Shown here: one piece after another, positions 27,401 to 35,362 of the stretch
Layout of the letters: every line of letters starts with the position of its first letter
How positions within the stretch are numbered: position 1 is the first letter of the stretch
Source: Neelides folsomi
Taxonomy: Eukaryota > Arthropoda > Collembola > Neelipleona > Neelidae
Direction: 5' to 3'
Length of the DNA: 64,000 nucleotides
NCBI GenBank assembly: GCA_034687125.1
Contig: JAQGBZ010000229.1
Location: 35,681-99,680 of the forward strand
Made by a program: the position numbers and the translations under genes
Notes under the pieces: generated by a model
Told to the model about the DNA's origin: nothing
Databases searched by the model: none
The model's input: the letters and a program-made list of their open reading frames with translations, nothing else

Positions 27401-30400
27401 TTTGGGAACATTAGGGAAATGGTGAGTGTTCAACGAAGATTCCTCCGAAGTCTTGAAGAATCCCTTGACGCCGACAACCCACCGCTTGAATCGATAACCC
27501 ATCCATCCGAATTCAAAGTAAGGGGAAAAAATCTTGAATCATTTAATCATTTATTTCATAATCACCAGCCTTTGGCATTTTCCGACTTCATTAGTCGTAC
27601 TTGGACGATTTGGACCGATTTAGACCGATTTAAATAATTTGTCTTCAATTTTGTAGAATATTCTCCTCAAAATTTCTCTGGCTTTTCTCAATTTCGCGGA
27701 TCACTTCAAGCTCTACTCCTCCTTCTGTGCGTCTCACTCCAAGGCTCAAAAGCTCCTTCATCCCACTGAAGGGAACCAAGCGCTTCAATCCTTCCTCGCA
27801 GCGAGGAATCCGCGCCAACAGCACTCAAATACTCTCGAATCGTTCCTTATTAAACCGATCCAGAGGATCCTGAAGTATCCACTTCTTCTCCAACAGCTCA
27901 GGAACTTATGCGACACGAATTCGGACGAGTATAGGAACCTCGTCGGTGAGTTGATGCACAATCTTCATATACCATACATAGCTTATATCTAGTACAAGGG
28001 TACAAATACTAGCTTGTATAGTTATATTTTAACTTATACCAAAAGGAAAAATCGTCTTATGACTTTTTATCGCTAAGCTCAATAGAAAACACTAGAGATT
28101 TTTTAATTTAAAATTCCAGATTTGTCACCTTTGGGTGAAGTAAATTCCAATTCAGATTAACTCCAGAAATCTCATTACAAAACTTCAGACTTTTTAGAGA
28201 AACTCATGAGTTTCATTTTCATTCATTTCCATTTCCAATGATTATTAACTCTAACCAATCCTTGGTTAGATTTTTCATTTTGGACACTTTCATAATTCTG
28301 AATAATATTAAAATTACTGCGTTAATTTTAATAATGTCATTAATTCATTTATGGCAAAAAATTTTATATTCACTTTTTAAATATCGCCGAACATCTTTCA
28401 CTAACTTTTATTAGGTATATATTTTATATTTCTGATTTATTATATATATTTATTCTGATTTATTTATATTAAATCTTAGGCTTTTAATGAAGGACTCGTC
28501 TTTAATAGGAGAATGCATAGAGAAAACTACATACGGAAGATAGGTAGGGAAGATAGAAGTAGGAAATGTGAAGAGGATTATGGGAATGTAATATGAGGAG
28601 AAGAGGAACGGAAATTGAATGGGAATGTATTATTAAAAAGGATTCCAAAGGATTAAGTGATGTAGTATGAAAGGCAACCGCGTAATGGGACCGGTGAGGA
28701 CGCATTCTTTTACGACCCTCCCTATGGTTAATGAGAGTCTCGGAGATTGCGGATTGGAAGGCATTCGTGTTTTATTCCTTGGATTCCTCCGGTGGAACTT
28801 CCACTTACCTCGACCAAGGCAAAAGCTCTTGAATTGGAAGGAATTAGATTAATTTCTTTTTCCTCCTCCCTTTAACCCCCTCGTTCAGCTCCTGTTATTC
28901 CAAGACCGACGTTTCCTCTCCAATATAATTAATGCAGTGGAGAAAAGCACACGCATTTTGAATTGAAACGACGAAAGTTAATGAGATGGGGAGGGAAAGA
29001 TAATAAGCCGTTTGAATTCCGAATGCTCCCAATTCCAAAATTCATTTCCCAGTTTCCTTCATAAAGAAATGGAAAGCCAGAGAGACCAAATGACTTTGAC
29101 AGGAATTCAACTGTCTCAATCCTTATTGGGGTCGTGGTAATATTTGTGAAGGGTTTGGGCTTAAGGTCTTATGTAATGTTTCAAGGTATTTGATAAGAGT
29201 ACATAATAACTGTACCTGTATACATATAGCTAATAGGAATTTCATACCCTGGCATTTTGGACCATTTAAGTTTATTATTGAGGGTATATGTGCACGGGTT
29301 AATAGGAAGGATTTTGATTTTCAGACTCTTTGCAATGTATGGAACGCGTGGCGGAACACATCAATGAGATGCAGAGGATCCATGAAGAATACGGAGCCAT
29401 TTTCGAACACCTTTTCCGCCAACATCAGAAGCTCTGCAAAGCGGCAATCGACTTGACTCCTGGAGACCTTCTCCATTATGGCGGGGTCGAATGGCTCAAC
29501 ATTGCCGACTTTTTAGGAAAAATCAAAAAAGGGCTTGAGCTTCACGCTATGTGCTTCGTCTTTAGAGGAGCTGTGGTGTTTCTTTGCAAGGAAAGACTCC
29601 GACACAAGAAGAAATTAATGGTATGCTCCCACTCTTTTCATCCTTGAATTGGAATGTAATTTATTCTCCTTCTTTTACTGGAGAAACTTTATGGTTTCTC
29701 TCCCCTGTTGCTCCATCATTTCCATAATGTATGAGAAGGTTTTTCTCCCTTTCAGCTCATCAGATTTATCTCTTTTCTTCTTTCACTCTTTAGGGCTCCA
29801 CTTCCAAGATCGCTGACAAATCGGAGGTGGAGATCATCCGCTACCAAGTTTTAGTTCCTGTGTCGGAGGTGCAAGTGAGGCAAATTGGAGATCCGAAAAA
29901 CCCGGCTGAATCCGAAGGACCCAACTTCACATGGGAACTTGTGCATTTGAGGAATCAGACAGCACGGCGGTCGGAGAAAGTTTATCTCCTCTCCAACTCA
30001 ACGTCCGAGTTCCGGAACGCCTTCCTTCGCAACATCCGGCAAATTATTCGGGAAAGTGTGAGGAATATGAGCTTGCCCCCGCGGCTCATGGAACAATCTT
30101 CTGTGGAGGGAGATGATCCACCGACCAGACCCACTTCCTCACATTACGCAACTCCTGAAGGAATCGAAGGCTCTGTGGAGAAACCTCATCACTCTCATCG
30201 TCTCCATGCACATCAAGCTCACACTCTGGGTGAGGGGCTCATCAAAAATAATCAAATTATTATTCATGACTGGATGAGTAAATAACTTATTCATGTTGGT
30301 TTTCCTATTTTTTCCCAAATGCTCATTTCCCCCCCAAATTCTCATTTTTTCTCAAATTCTCATTTATTTCTCCTTGAGTGGCTTGCATTTACATTTCATA

Positions 30401-31235
30401 TTTACATTTTTACTTACTTTACTTTTACATACTTACTATACTCTACAGTATTGTATATTGTATACATATTGTATTAGGTATGTACTTGTGTGAGTTGTAT
30501 GTATTAGCATTTGTATTTTGACTTTATGATTGGATCTGCAATTTGAATTTTTAAATTTTAGGAAGGAAAAGGCCACCGAAGCCTCCACAACGACACTCAG
30601 CTGGGAATATTGAAATGGGGTCGGCTAAACTTCGGGGTCATGAAGGTTCAACTGGAGCTTTCCGTGGACGGAGCAAAACCCTTGGGTCAAGTCGAGAAGG
30701 AAATGCCACTGACCCTGACGAAGGCGGAGTTCCTGTTTCTCATCCACCACCGACTGGATCTCAAACAATGCCGAGGATGAAGGGAATGCTTGGAAATACA
30801 CCGAATCATCTGACTCTAAGCACAACTTCGACCCTTTCGGCTGCCAGCACGGGTTCAGCTGCCAAGTTGATTCAATCTTCTTCCACAAGGTTCAGCGTTC
30901 CGGCCCCTGTCCCCGAACCGAGTAAAACGCCAATAATTTTAATAAGCTTTTCTCACAATAAATCACATTGAATGAAAAGTACATTTAAAATTTTTTTTAA
31001 ATGTAATTAGTAATTTGCCTTTGAACTAACGAGTCGATTTATGACAGGCTCGCCAATTTGGAAGCCAAGAGAGTCGAGCTTCGACTCGAGCACACTGCCA
31101 AAGAAGAGTGATTCGCCCTCGCAGACGGATAAAGCTGGGACTTCGGGCTCGGCTTCAGGTGGACCATCAAATGGTCCGACCGGGTCAAAGGAACCCGACA
31201 AATCTAGCTCAAAATCCGAAACAAAGAAAAAATGA
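2480..31235 (+). CDS. sif: still life (sif), TIAM-family Rac guanine-nucleotide exchange factor, 5'-partial
   Basis: Multidomain exchange factor that loads GTP on Rac. In Drosophila it acts beneath the membrane of synaptic terminals, and vertebrate relatives are TIAM1/2. Reconstructed exons: 2480-3484, 5567-5700, 12367-12504, 13108-13237, 13941-14084, 17622-17804, 21113-21370, 21580-21750, 22018-22204, 23337-23603, 25374-25492, 25731-25961, 27320-27517, 27657-27945, 29325-29620, 29794-30229, 30562-30921, 31048-31235. The sum is 4734 nt with matching phases at every junction, giving 1577 codons plus TGA. Domains by residue of this partial protein: Pro/Gln-rich 1-335, PH1 about 374-490, CC-Ex about 490-650, RBD 660-725, PDZ 725-835, DH 970-1165, PH2 1190-1350, Ser/Pro-rich tail to 1577. 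All junctions are GT-AG except the intron after 13237, which is GC-AG. The start is unknown: the fly protein has a further N-terminal region that is not found here. The first exon's boundaries are the least certain; exons from 5567 onward are secure by similarity. Confidence 0.93.
4608..4629. repeat. perfect 22-bp palindrome
   Basis: The arm CCCTATGTTAT is followed directly by its exact reverse complement, with no spacer. It lies in a sif intron. Confidence 0.9.
5156..5199 (+). promoter_or_regulatory. possible internal sif core promoter
   Basis: TATATAAAAGG at 5156-5166 is followed by the initiator-like TCATTG at 5194-5199. Its A at 5196 is about 38 bp downstream, slightly longer than usual. 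It lies about 400 bp upstream of the PH1 exon at 5567, which carries an in-frame ATG at 5585. A promoter here could yield a shorter isoform starting at PH1. This is inference only. Confidence 0.3.
5567..14084 (+). CDS. sif: sif exons for the first PH domain
   Basis: Four exons: 5567-5700, 12367-12504, 13108-13237 and 13941-14084. The first ends in TGAVRKAG and joins in phase 2 to [18 protein letters not shown], the start of a PH domain. [14 protein letters not shown] marks the central strands, and [20 protein letters not shown] is the C-terminal helix with its conserved Trp. This N-terminal PH of the TIAM family targets the protein to membranes and forms the PH-CC-Ex module. Intron 5701-12366 is the longest in the gene at 6.7 kb. 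The intron 13238-13940 uses a GC donor (CAG|GCAAGG) and no in-frame GT alternative exists. The second intron joins as ACAAG|A to give Arg. Confidence 0.95.
5701..12366 (+). other. long sif intron (6.7 kb)
   Basis: Large AT-rich intron with no supported exon. It includes an 11-base G run at 6481-6491 and a G+C-richer block at about 10030-10690 that looks like an old mobile-element fragment. Open frames such as 11892-12218 lack an ATG and have intron-like composition. Confidence 0.6.
10030..10690. mobile_element. possible degraded retroelement fragment
   Basis: A 650-bp block of balanced base composition stands out from the AT-rich intron and has no long open frame. It contains TCGTCTCCAC near 10045 and its exact reverse complement near 10172, a related GGTGGAGAC near 10274, and a terminal stretch near 10625 with stacked short stems (GGC-CGAAA-GCC and CCGA-AATA-TCGG) followed by an A run. 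These resemble the end of a retroelement, but I recognise no family and see no target-site duplication. Confidence 0.25.
12505..13107 (+). other. sif intron
   Basis: AT-rich intron within the PH1 domain. Nothing else is seen. Confidence 0.8.
13238..13940 (+). other. sif GC-AG intron
   Basis: 703-bp intron with donor CAG|GCAAGG and acceptor TTTGTCTAG. It splits PH1 between LFQ and APCQVELE. The flanking residues are the conserved continuous sequence of the family, so the GC donor is forced by the reading frame. Confidence 0.9.
14085..17621 (+). other. sif intron
   Basis: 3.5-kb AT-rich intron. It contains a pseudogene-like open region at 16362-16637, a 9-base G run at 14118-14126 close upstream in the preceding splice region, and a short ATTATGTAAC duplication near 16780. 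No sif exon is missing here, because the flanking exons join in phase 0 (residues S then D). Confidence 0.7.
16362..16637 (+). pseudogene. unrecognised coding-like fragment with an in-frame stop
   Basis: A frame open from 16362 reads through an ATG at 16422, is broken by TGA at 16530-16532, and then continues in the same frame for 34 codons to TAA at 16635. The part after the break contains [20 protein letters not shown], which looks like real protein rather than translated AT-rich DNA. The part before it contains [18 protein letters not shown] do not recognise the family. It may be a retrocopy or decayed gene sitting in the sif intron, or a chance frame. Confidence 0.3.
17622..21370 (+). CDS. 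sif: sif exons for the CC-Ex region
   Basis: Exons 17622-17804 (61 codons) and 21113-21370 (86 codons), both phase 0. The first encodes a charged helix with [20 protein letters not shown], matching the coiled-coil part of the TIAM/sif PH-CC-Ex module. The second carries [19 protein letters not shown] and a basic/Ser stretch ([17 protein letters not shown]). In TIAM proteins this module binds scaffolds such as Par3 and helps localise the exchange factor. The Ser/Arg-rich segment looks like a phosphorylation target, but that is inference. Confidence 0.93.
17805..21112 (+). other. sif intron
   Basis: 3.3-kb AT-rich intron with an imperfect inverted repeat at 18776-18806. No other feature is supported. 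Confidence 0.7.
18776..18806. repeat. imperfect inverted repeat
   Basis: AGATCAC at 18776 pairs with GTGATCT ending at 18806. Pairing continues inward through ATACATA/TATGTAT if a 3-base bulge is allowed in the left arm. Confidence 0.5.
21580..21750 (+). CDS. sif: sif exon for the Ras-binding domain
   Basis: A 57-codon exon, phase 0 on both sides. It encodes a ubiquitin-like Ras-binding domain. Key stretches are [20 protein letters not shown] and [20 protein letters not shown], which match the TIAM-family RBD where active Ras or Rap is sensed. It follows the CC-Ex exon after a short 209-bp intron and precedes the PDZ exons, the family's fixed order. Confidence 0.94.
22018..23603 (+). CDS. 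sif: sif exons for the PDZ domain
   Basis: Exons 22018-22204 and 23337-23603, joined in phase 1 (G|GA). The PDZ domain carries the carboxylate-binding loop in [10 protein letters not shown] and the late helix in [16 protein letters not shown], with [16 protein letters not shown] between. The second exon continues into an Ala-rich stretch and [10 protein letters not shown], a proline-rich linker seen in insect sif. The domain binds C-terminal tails of membrane proteins (syndecan and CADM types in vertebrate TIAM1). Confidence 0.95.
22205..23336 (+). other. sif intron inside the PDZ domain
   Basis: 1.1-kb AT-rich intron. A 126-codon open frame at 22289-22669 has a non-ATG-like context and no family resemblance. 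Nothing else is seen. Confidence 0.75.
23604..25373 (+). other. sif intron
   Basis: 1.8-kb intron, AT-rich and without supported features. The acceptor TTTCTTAG joins in phase 1 to give Asn. Confidence 0.75.
25374..25961 (+). CDS. sif: sif exons for the PDZ-DH linker and start of DH
   Basis: Exons 25374-25492 and 25731-25961. They encode a low-complexity linker rich in Gly, Ser, His and acidic residues ([20 protein letters not shown]; later a His-rich HHHPHQ and Gly runs). The linker ends with [20 protein letters not shown], which opens conserved region 1 of the DH domain. The linker is poorly conserved in the family, so its assignment rests on phase and on the secure DH start at its end. 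Confidence 0.88.
25962..27319 (+). other. sif intron
   Basis: 1.4-kb AT-rich intron containing a perfect 17-bp stem inverted repeat at 26378-26417. No exon is supported. Confidence 0.75.
26378..26417. repeat. perfect inverted repeat, 17-bp arms, 6-base loop
   Basis: The arm ATTACAAATATATTGTA at 26378-26394 and its exact reverse complement at 26401-26417 flank TAGGTT. It lies in a sif intron and would form a stable hairpin. Confidence 0.9.
27320..29620 (+). CDS. sif: sif exons for the catalytic DH (RhoGEF) domain
   Basis: Exons 27320-27517, 27657-27945 and 29325-29620. These form the catalytic Dbl-homology helical bundle that ejects GDP from Rac. Visible landmarks are [16 protein letters not shown] after CR1, [20 protein letters not shown] (CR2 region), and [20 protein letters not shown], the diagnostic CR3 helix. 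[20 protein letters not shown] is the last helix leading into PH2. The last exon also starts PH2 ([20 protein letters not shown]). Junctions are phase 0, phase 1 and phase 0. Confidence 0.96.
27946..29324 (+). other. sif intron inside the DH domain
   Basis: 1.4-kb AT-rich intron. Nothing else is seen. Confidence 0.8.
29794..30229 (+). CDS. sif: sif exon for the C-terminal PH domain
   Basis: Encodes the rest of the DH-associated PH domain: [37 protein letters not shown] and the C-terminal helix [20 protein letters not shown]. The conserved VPVSEVQVR and WELVH stretches match the family. A variable, His- and Ser-containing segment follows the domain. The exon ends in phase 1 (CTG G|GTGAGG). 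Confidence 0.94.
30230..30561 (+). other. sif intron with short direct repeats
   Basis: 332-bp intron. Near 30315-30375 it holds three related copies of a CAAATTCTCATTT-like unit. Nothing else is seen. Confidence 0.7.
30562..31235 (+). CDS. sif: sif 3'-terminal exons: Ser/Pro-rich tail
   Basis: Exons 30562-30921 and 31048-31235 (TGA at 31233). The first begins [14 protein letters not shown], a proline-basic motif resembling an SH3 ligand, and then has Ser/Thr-rich sequence. The second is highly polar ([17 protein letters not shown]) and ends KSETKKK. The junction CCG A|GTAAAA to ACAG|GCTCGCC restores phase. If the donor were skipped, translation would run into the intron and stop at 30969, a possible shorter isoform. 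The tail is disordered by composition. Confidence 0.82.
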
Positions 31236-31681
31236 AATCACACTCCTGAAATAACTCATAGATGATCACAATCCAAATATACATTTAAATATTAATCTAG
31301 TTTAAAAAAAACTATTAGGATGGACGGGAGATTTGAAACTGATTGTGTATGTAGATGAAAAAGCACAGGTTTGGATTGGAAAATGATTTTGATATTACCA
31401 AAAAATTACTCATAAATACTATACAAATTTAAATAAGGTTAAAAACCACATTGCACTAATTACGACGCAATGCAATTAGCTCTGGTAAGAATTGTTGACT
31501 TGTTTACACACCAATTTGTTTCAGCCACTTGAATGACTCAAAAACCATAAGTTTAAATCAGAATACGTAAGAGACTCACTCAGGTAAAATGTACATACAG
31601 GACTTTGTGCAATTATGACAGTATGACAGTATGATAAACAAATTAAACAATCCAAACCGTTTTGTTTCATGTTTACCAATT

Positions 31682-31687
31682 AATAAA
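31682..31687 (+). promoter_or_regulatory. possible sif polyadenylation signal
   Basis: First exact AATAAA after the stop, 447 bp downstream. The AT-rich setting makes chance occurrence likely. Confidence 0.3.
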
Positions 31688-32929
31688 GTGTCAAACCTTT
31701 TGAGTAACATTTTCCACATCTTACGTCACAATTAATAATATAGGAAGGATCTGAGGCCGAAAATCCTAAAGAGAGTATGAAATAATGAAACTTGATATAC
31801 ACCTGTAAACTCACCTGTACTTACTCATACAGAATGTTCACATGTGTATGTTCATAAGGGCATGTGGGGATTTCAAGTAATGGTGACTTAAGGAGGCGAG
31901 AGAGGAGTTATGGAAGCTCCTCGCGTGAAGAAGGATAAGGGGTGTAGAAATTAATTAACTTTCCATAAATTACAACTATAGGGATTTTGAACACGAGGAA
32001 ATCGAGTTCTGTGGAAAGTGAATCAATTAATCAGGCACATTTTTAAGAGCGAAATATGTCTCGCGGCTCATGATTCTCAAAATTTTTGATTTATCGAGAT
32101 GAGAGTTTTTGTATGATGAACATTAGAGCTCTAGTATAACTAACATTGTTACTACATACGTAATAATAGGACAAGTTATAGGTGAAATATGCACACAGAT
32201 AATACAATTTGCAATTTGCTCCTCCTTTGCCAAATAAACACTCCATTTGAAGTGGAACCAAATGGAGCTTTACCATTCATTTATTTTACTACCCGCGATT
32301 GGAGCGTGAGGGCAAAGGGCTTTCGAAAGCCTGATCAATTAACTGGATAATTAACAGTATTACTCCCAAGAAAATAAATTCTATTGACTCTCTCAGATGA
32401 CACTTCAATTCTCTTTTCTCCCTCTTGTTGTGACGAAGCTCCTTGTGTATTATCCAATATCTAAAATATATATATTCAATATATACCAATATAAGTACAT
32501 ATAAATGGTATTCAATACTATTCAATATATTTACTAAATATATTGTCTATTATATGTATTTATACTTATGTGGGTCTATTCAAATACACTAATTTAATAA
32601 GTCACTCTTACGATATCTAAATTATAGTTCTTTACCCTTGCTCAAGTCAATATACAACAGAATGTATAGACTATGATAAAATATCTAAAACGACTCTTGT
32701 TATGGACTACTAATAACTAATACAAGTATGTAATATATGTGTATTTATATGTACTATTAGGTAATAATTCTAATAATAATTAACCATGAGACTTGTACAT
32801 AATTACTTACACTTTATAGGCCCATAAATAAACTGGTTAACATTAGGTAGTTAATCTTGTACCACTATACATTTAGAAGGAATTCCTTAGAGTGTATAAA
32901 GAAGTCAATTAAGAATGTTTCTACTTTAC

Positions 32930-32960
32930 ACACCTGTAAGATACACCTGTAAGATACACC
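32930..32960. repeat. 13-bp tandem repeat, 2.4 copies
   Basis: The unit ACACCTGTAAGAT is repeated exactly twice, followed by ACACC. It is intergenic. Confidence 0.8.
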
Positions 32961-34134
32961 GAGCATGAACTCAGAGATATGTATGTTAAAATCTATACTT
33001 TATGACCCGACTCGCACACACTCAATGTAAAACTGTTATTAGGAACATAATGAATGTAATATTTAAATTATATTTCAATGTACAACAATTGTCAAAAATT
33101 CTCATCCCTGTCAATTACCATTAGACAGTTGAAGAGTTCAAGTTTTTGCGACTTGGATAATTCCAAATGGTTGAAAATGTGTTTGGTCATGAATGTTGTG
33201 ATTGGACCATGGGAATAAATTGGAATTGGAAGGGACAAAAAGGAATTGAGTGGGGAGAGTGTTTTTAATGCACTTGGAAGAGAATGGGTCCTTCAGTCAC
33301 GGCTTTGTCATTGTTATTAAAGAGAATTGGGTAGAGGGAGGGAAAATCAATTAATATTATTATGACTCTCCATTGTTGTTATCTTACATGTACTCACTAC
33401 TATATACGTAATGTATGTACCTACTTGTACTATGATATAGTTAAACTGCATATATAGACGTTTTAATTGACGAAGTGCGTAAGGATTTACATGTTACGAT
33501 GTTACAAATGTCTATGTGTTTGTGCTATTTGACACACAGCTTTAAATGATGAGATCCTCTTAGAGGCAAATTCACCGTGACTCTCGGATCCCTTTCGATT
33601 ACTTCATAGGATAAGCGGAGATTAATCAAACACAATCGAACTTCACCACTTTCATCAGCGGCCCTCACTGATGAATTGACAAGGTGTATGGCGGTAGGGA
33701 AATGTGGTAATTCCGAGGGAAAAAACGCAGAGTGAGAGACAATGGTTGTTCTATCTTCTATCATATAAGATTTATAAAACTCAACGTGCTAGGAAATAAT
33801 TATAAACATTTGAATGAGTAAGTTCCAAAATTCAAAGCGAATAAAATAAATATGCATAATTCTAAAATATTGAAATTATTAAATAAACCACAGATATTCA
33901 TTCTTCATGTTATTTTCTCCCCTCGTTTTGATTTGAGTCAATAAAAGCTATTATATGCCTAATTACAAGAATTTAAACTCATCTATAATTTTCATAATTC
34001 ATGCCATTTAAATTTATTTTAATAAAAATACTCATAAAATCATTAGATTCTTTTCCATATTGGATCTAATGATAATAAAAATGCTTTTAGGTTAGGAAAT
34101 AAAACTAATGAATTTTTATAGAACTTCAACGTAT

Positions 34135-34140
34135 TTTATT
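34135..34140 (-). promoter_or_regulatory. polyadenylation signal of cuticle gene 1
   Basis: AATAAA on the - strand, about 67 bp after the stop codon and within an AATAAAATAAAATA stretch. Confidence 0.5.
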
Positions 34141-34206
34141 TTATTTTCAATGCATATAAATATATTATATAAAAAATTATAAAAAATTTAATAATTTAGT
34201 TATAAT

Positions 34207-35263
34207 TTAAAAATGATGATAGAATGGGGAAGCTGACTGATGATAGATTGGTGCAGCTTGGTGATGGATGGCTTGGTGGTGGAGAACTGGGGCAGCTTGG
34301 TGGTGGAGGATTTGGGTTGGTTGATGATGGAGAATTGGAGCTTGGTGATGAACAAGTTGGGCTTGATGATAAGCTGGGACGGCGTGTTGGTAAACTGGAG
34401 CGGCATGGACGGCGTGGTGAAGAACTGGCTGGGCCTTGATCACTGGTGAGGAATAGGCAAGAGCTGGGGCGCTGTGGTAAACTGGTGCGGCAACCTTGGC
34501 CACGGTCACTGATGGAGCAGATCGGTCAACAACAGCGTTGAATCCGTTGAAGGGATCTGAAGTGTAAGTGACGGTCCTGACTCCACCATCGGGCTCAACA
34601 AGGGAGTATTGTCCCTTCACGACATCACCGTCCCTGGTCTCATGATGAGACTTGTGGTCACCGGTAAGGGCATCGGACACAGAGTATCCAAAGTTGTACT
34701 AAAAAATTAAATTTACAATTAATCACCAAATTAATAAAAACTTACTCGATATCAATACTTAGAATTCCAATATGATATTTTATTAGACTGTTTAAAATTT
34801 TAATTTTTGAGGTTTTTAATTAAATAGTTAAATAATTACCTGAGGATGAGGATCGTAATTCTCATGAGCGACACCTTTAGATAATTAAATAAAATATGTT
34901 AATGTTTAAAGTTTAATGAGAAACAAAGAAAGATATTGTAACTTGTTTTATAATGATGTTAGTTATTAATTTTAATTACTTTTAACAAGGACTTGTGGGG
35001 CTCCAAGAACGGCACCGACGGCCAAAAGAGTTCCGAAGAGAATCTATAAAATTACTAAAAATTTTAAATTTGGACAAGATTTTGGAAGCAAGGGACCTTT
35101 GTAAATTTTGAATAATTCATCAAAACTTAAATTTTGAATATAATTCATACATTTTATGCAAAATGAATGATACATAATTTGAACGAAAGAAAGAATTGGT
35201 TCATTGGCAGAAATGAACTTCAATGTCTGGGGAAGAAAAGAATATTTTTTGAACCTTAAACAT
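34207..35263 (-). CDS. RR-2 cuticular protein with His-rich C-terminus (cuticle gene 1)
   Basis: Secreted chitin-binding structural protein of the exoskeleton (CPR family, Rebers-Riddiford RR-2, chitin_bind_4). Exons on the - strand: 35255-35263 (ATG TTT AAG), 34980-35043, 34840-34874 and 34207-34698; 199 residues. The signal peptide is [20 protein letters not shown]. The RR-2 core runs from [20 protein letters not shown] through [17 protein letters not shown] to GFNAVVDR, with its conserved aromatics and GF motif intact. The tail is unusual: after AKVAAPVY it becomes rich in His and Gln ([19 protein letters not shown] repeats) and ends FYHHF, whereas its neighbours have Ala/Val/Pro tails. 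RR-2 proteins are typical of hard cuticle, so the His could serve sclerotisation cross-links or metal binding (inference). Confidence 0.93.
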
Positions 35264-35325
35264 GACGATAGTTGTGAGTGTCTTAATGAGCTGTGCAGGT
35301 AGAGGAGAGAAGTGAAGAGAGTGAG

Positions 35326-35362
35326 ACAGAATGACAAAAGTTGGGAGATAATAGCATTTATA
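35326..35362 (-). promoter_or_regulatory. core promoter of cuticle gene 1 (TATA plus initiator)
   Basis: On the - strand TATAAAT starts at 35362, and an arthropod initiator TCATTC spans 35334-35329 with its A at 35332, giving 30-bp spacing. The predicted 5' UTR is about 69 nt. Confidence 0.75.

Larger units (their letters stand above)
31236..34206. other. sif 3' region and intergenic DNA
   Basis: AT-rich with no supported gene. A possible sif polyadenylation signal AATAAA lies at 31682-31687. A 13-bp tandem repeat lies at 32930-32960. The cuticle gene downstream is convergent, on the - strand. Confidence 0.6.
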
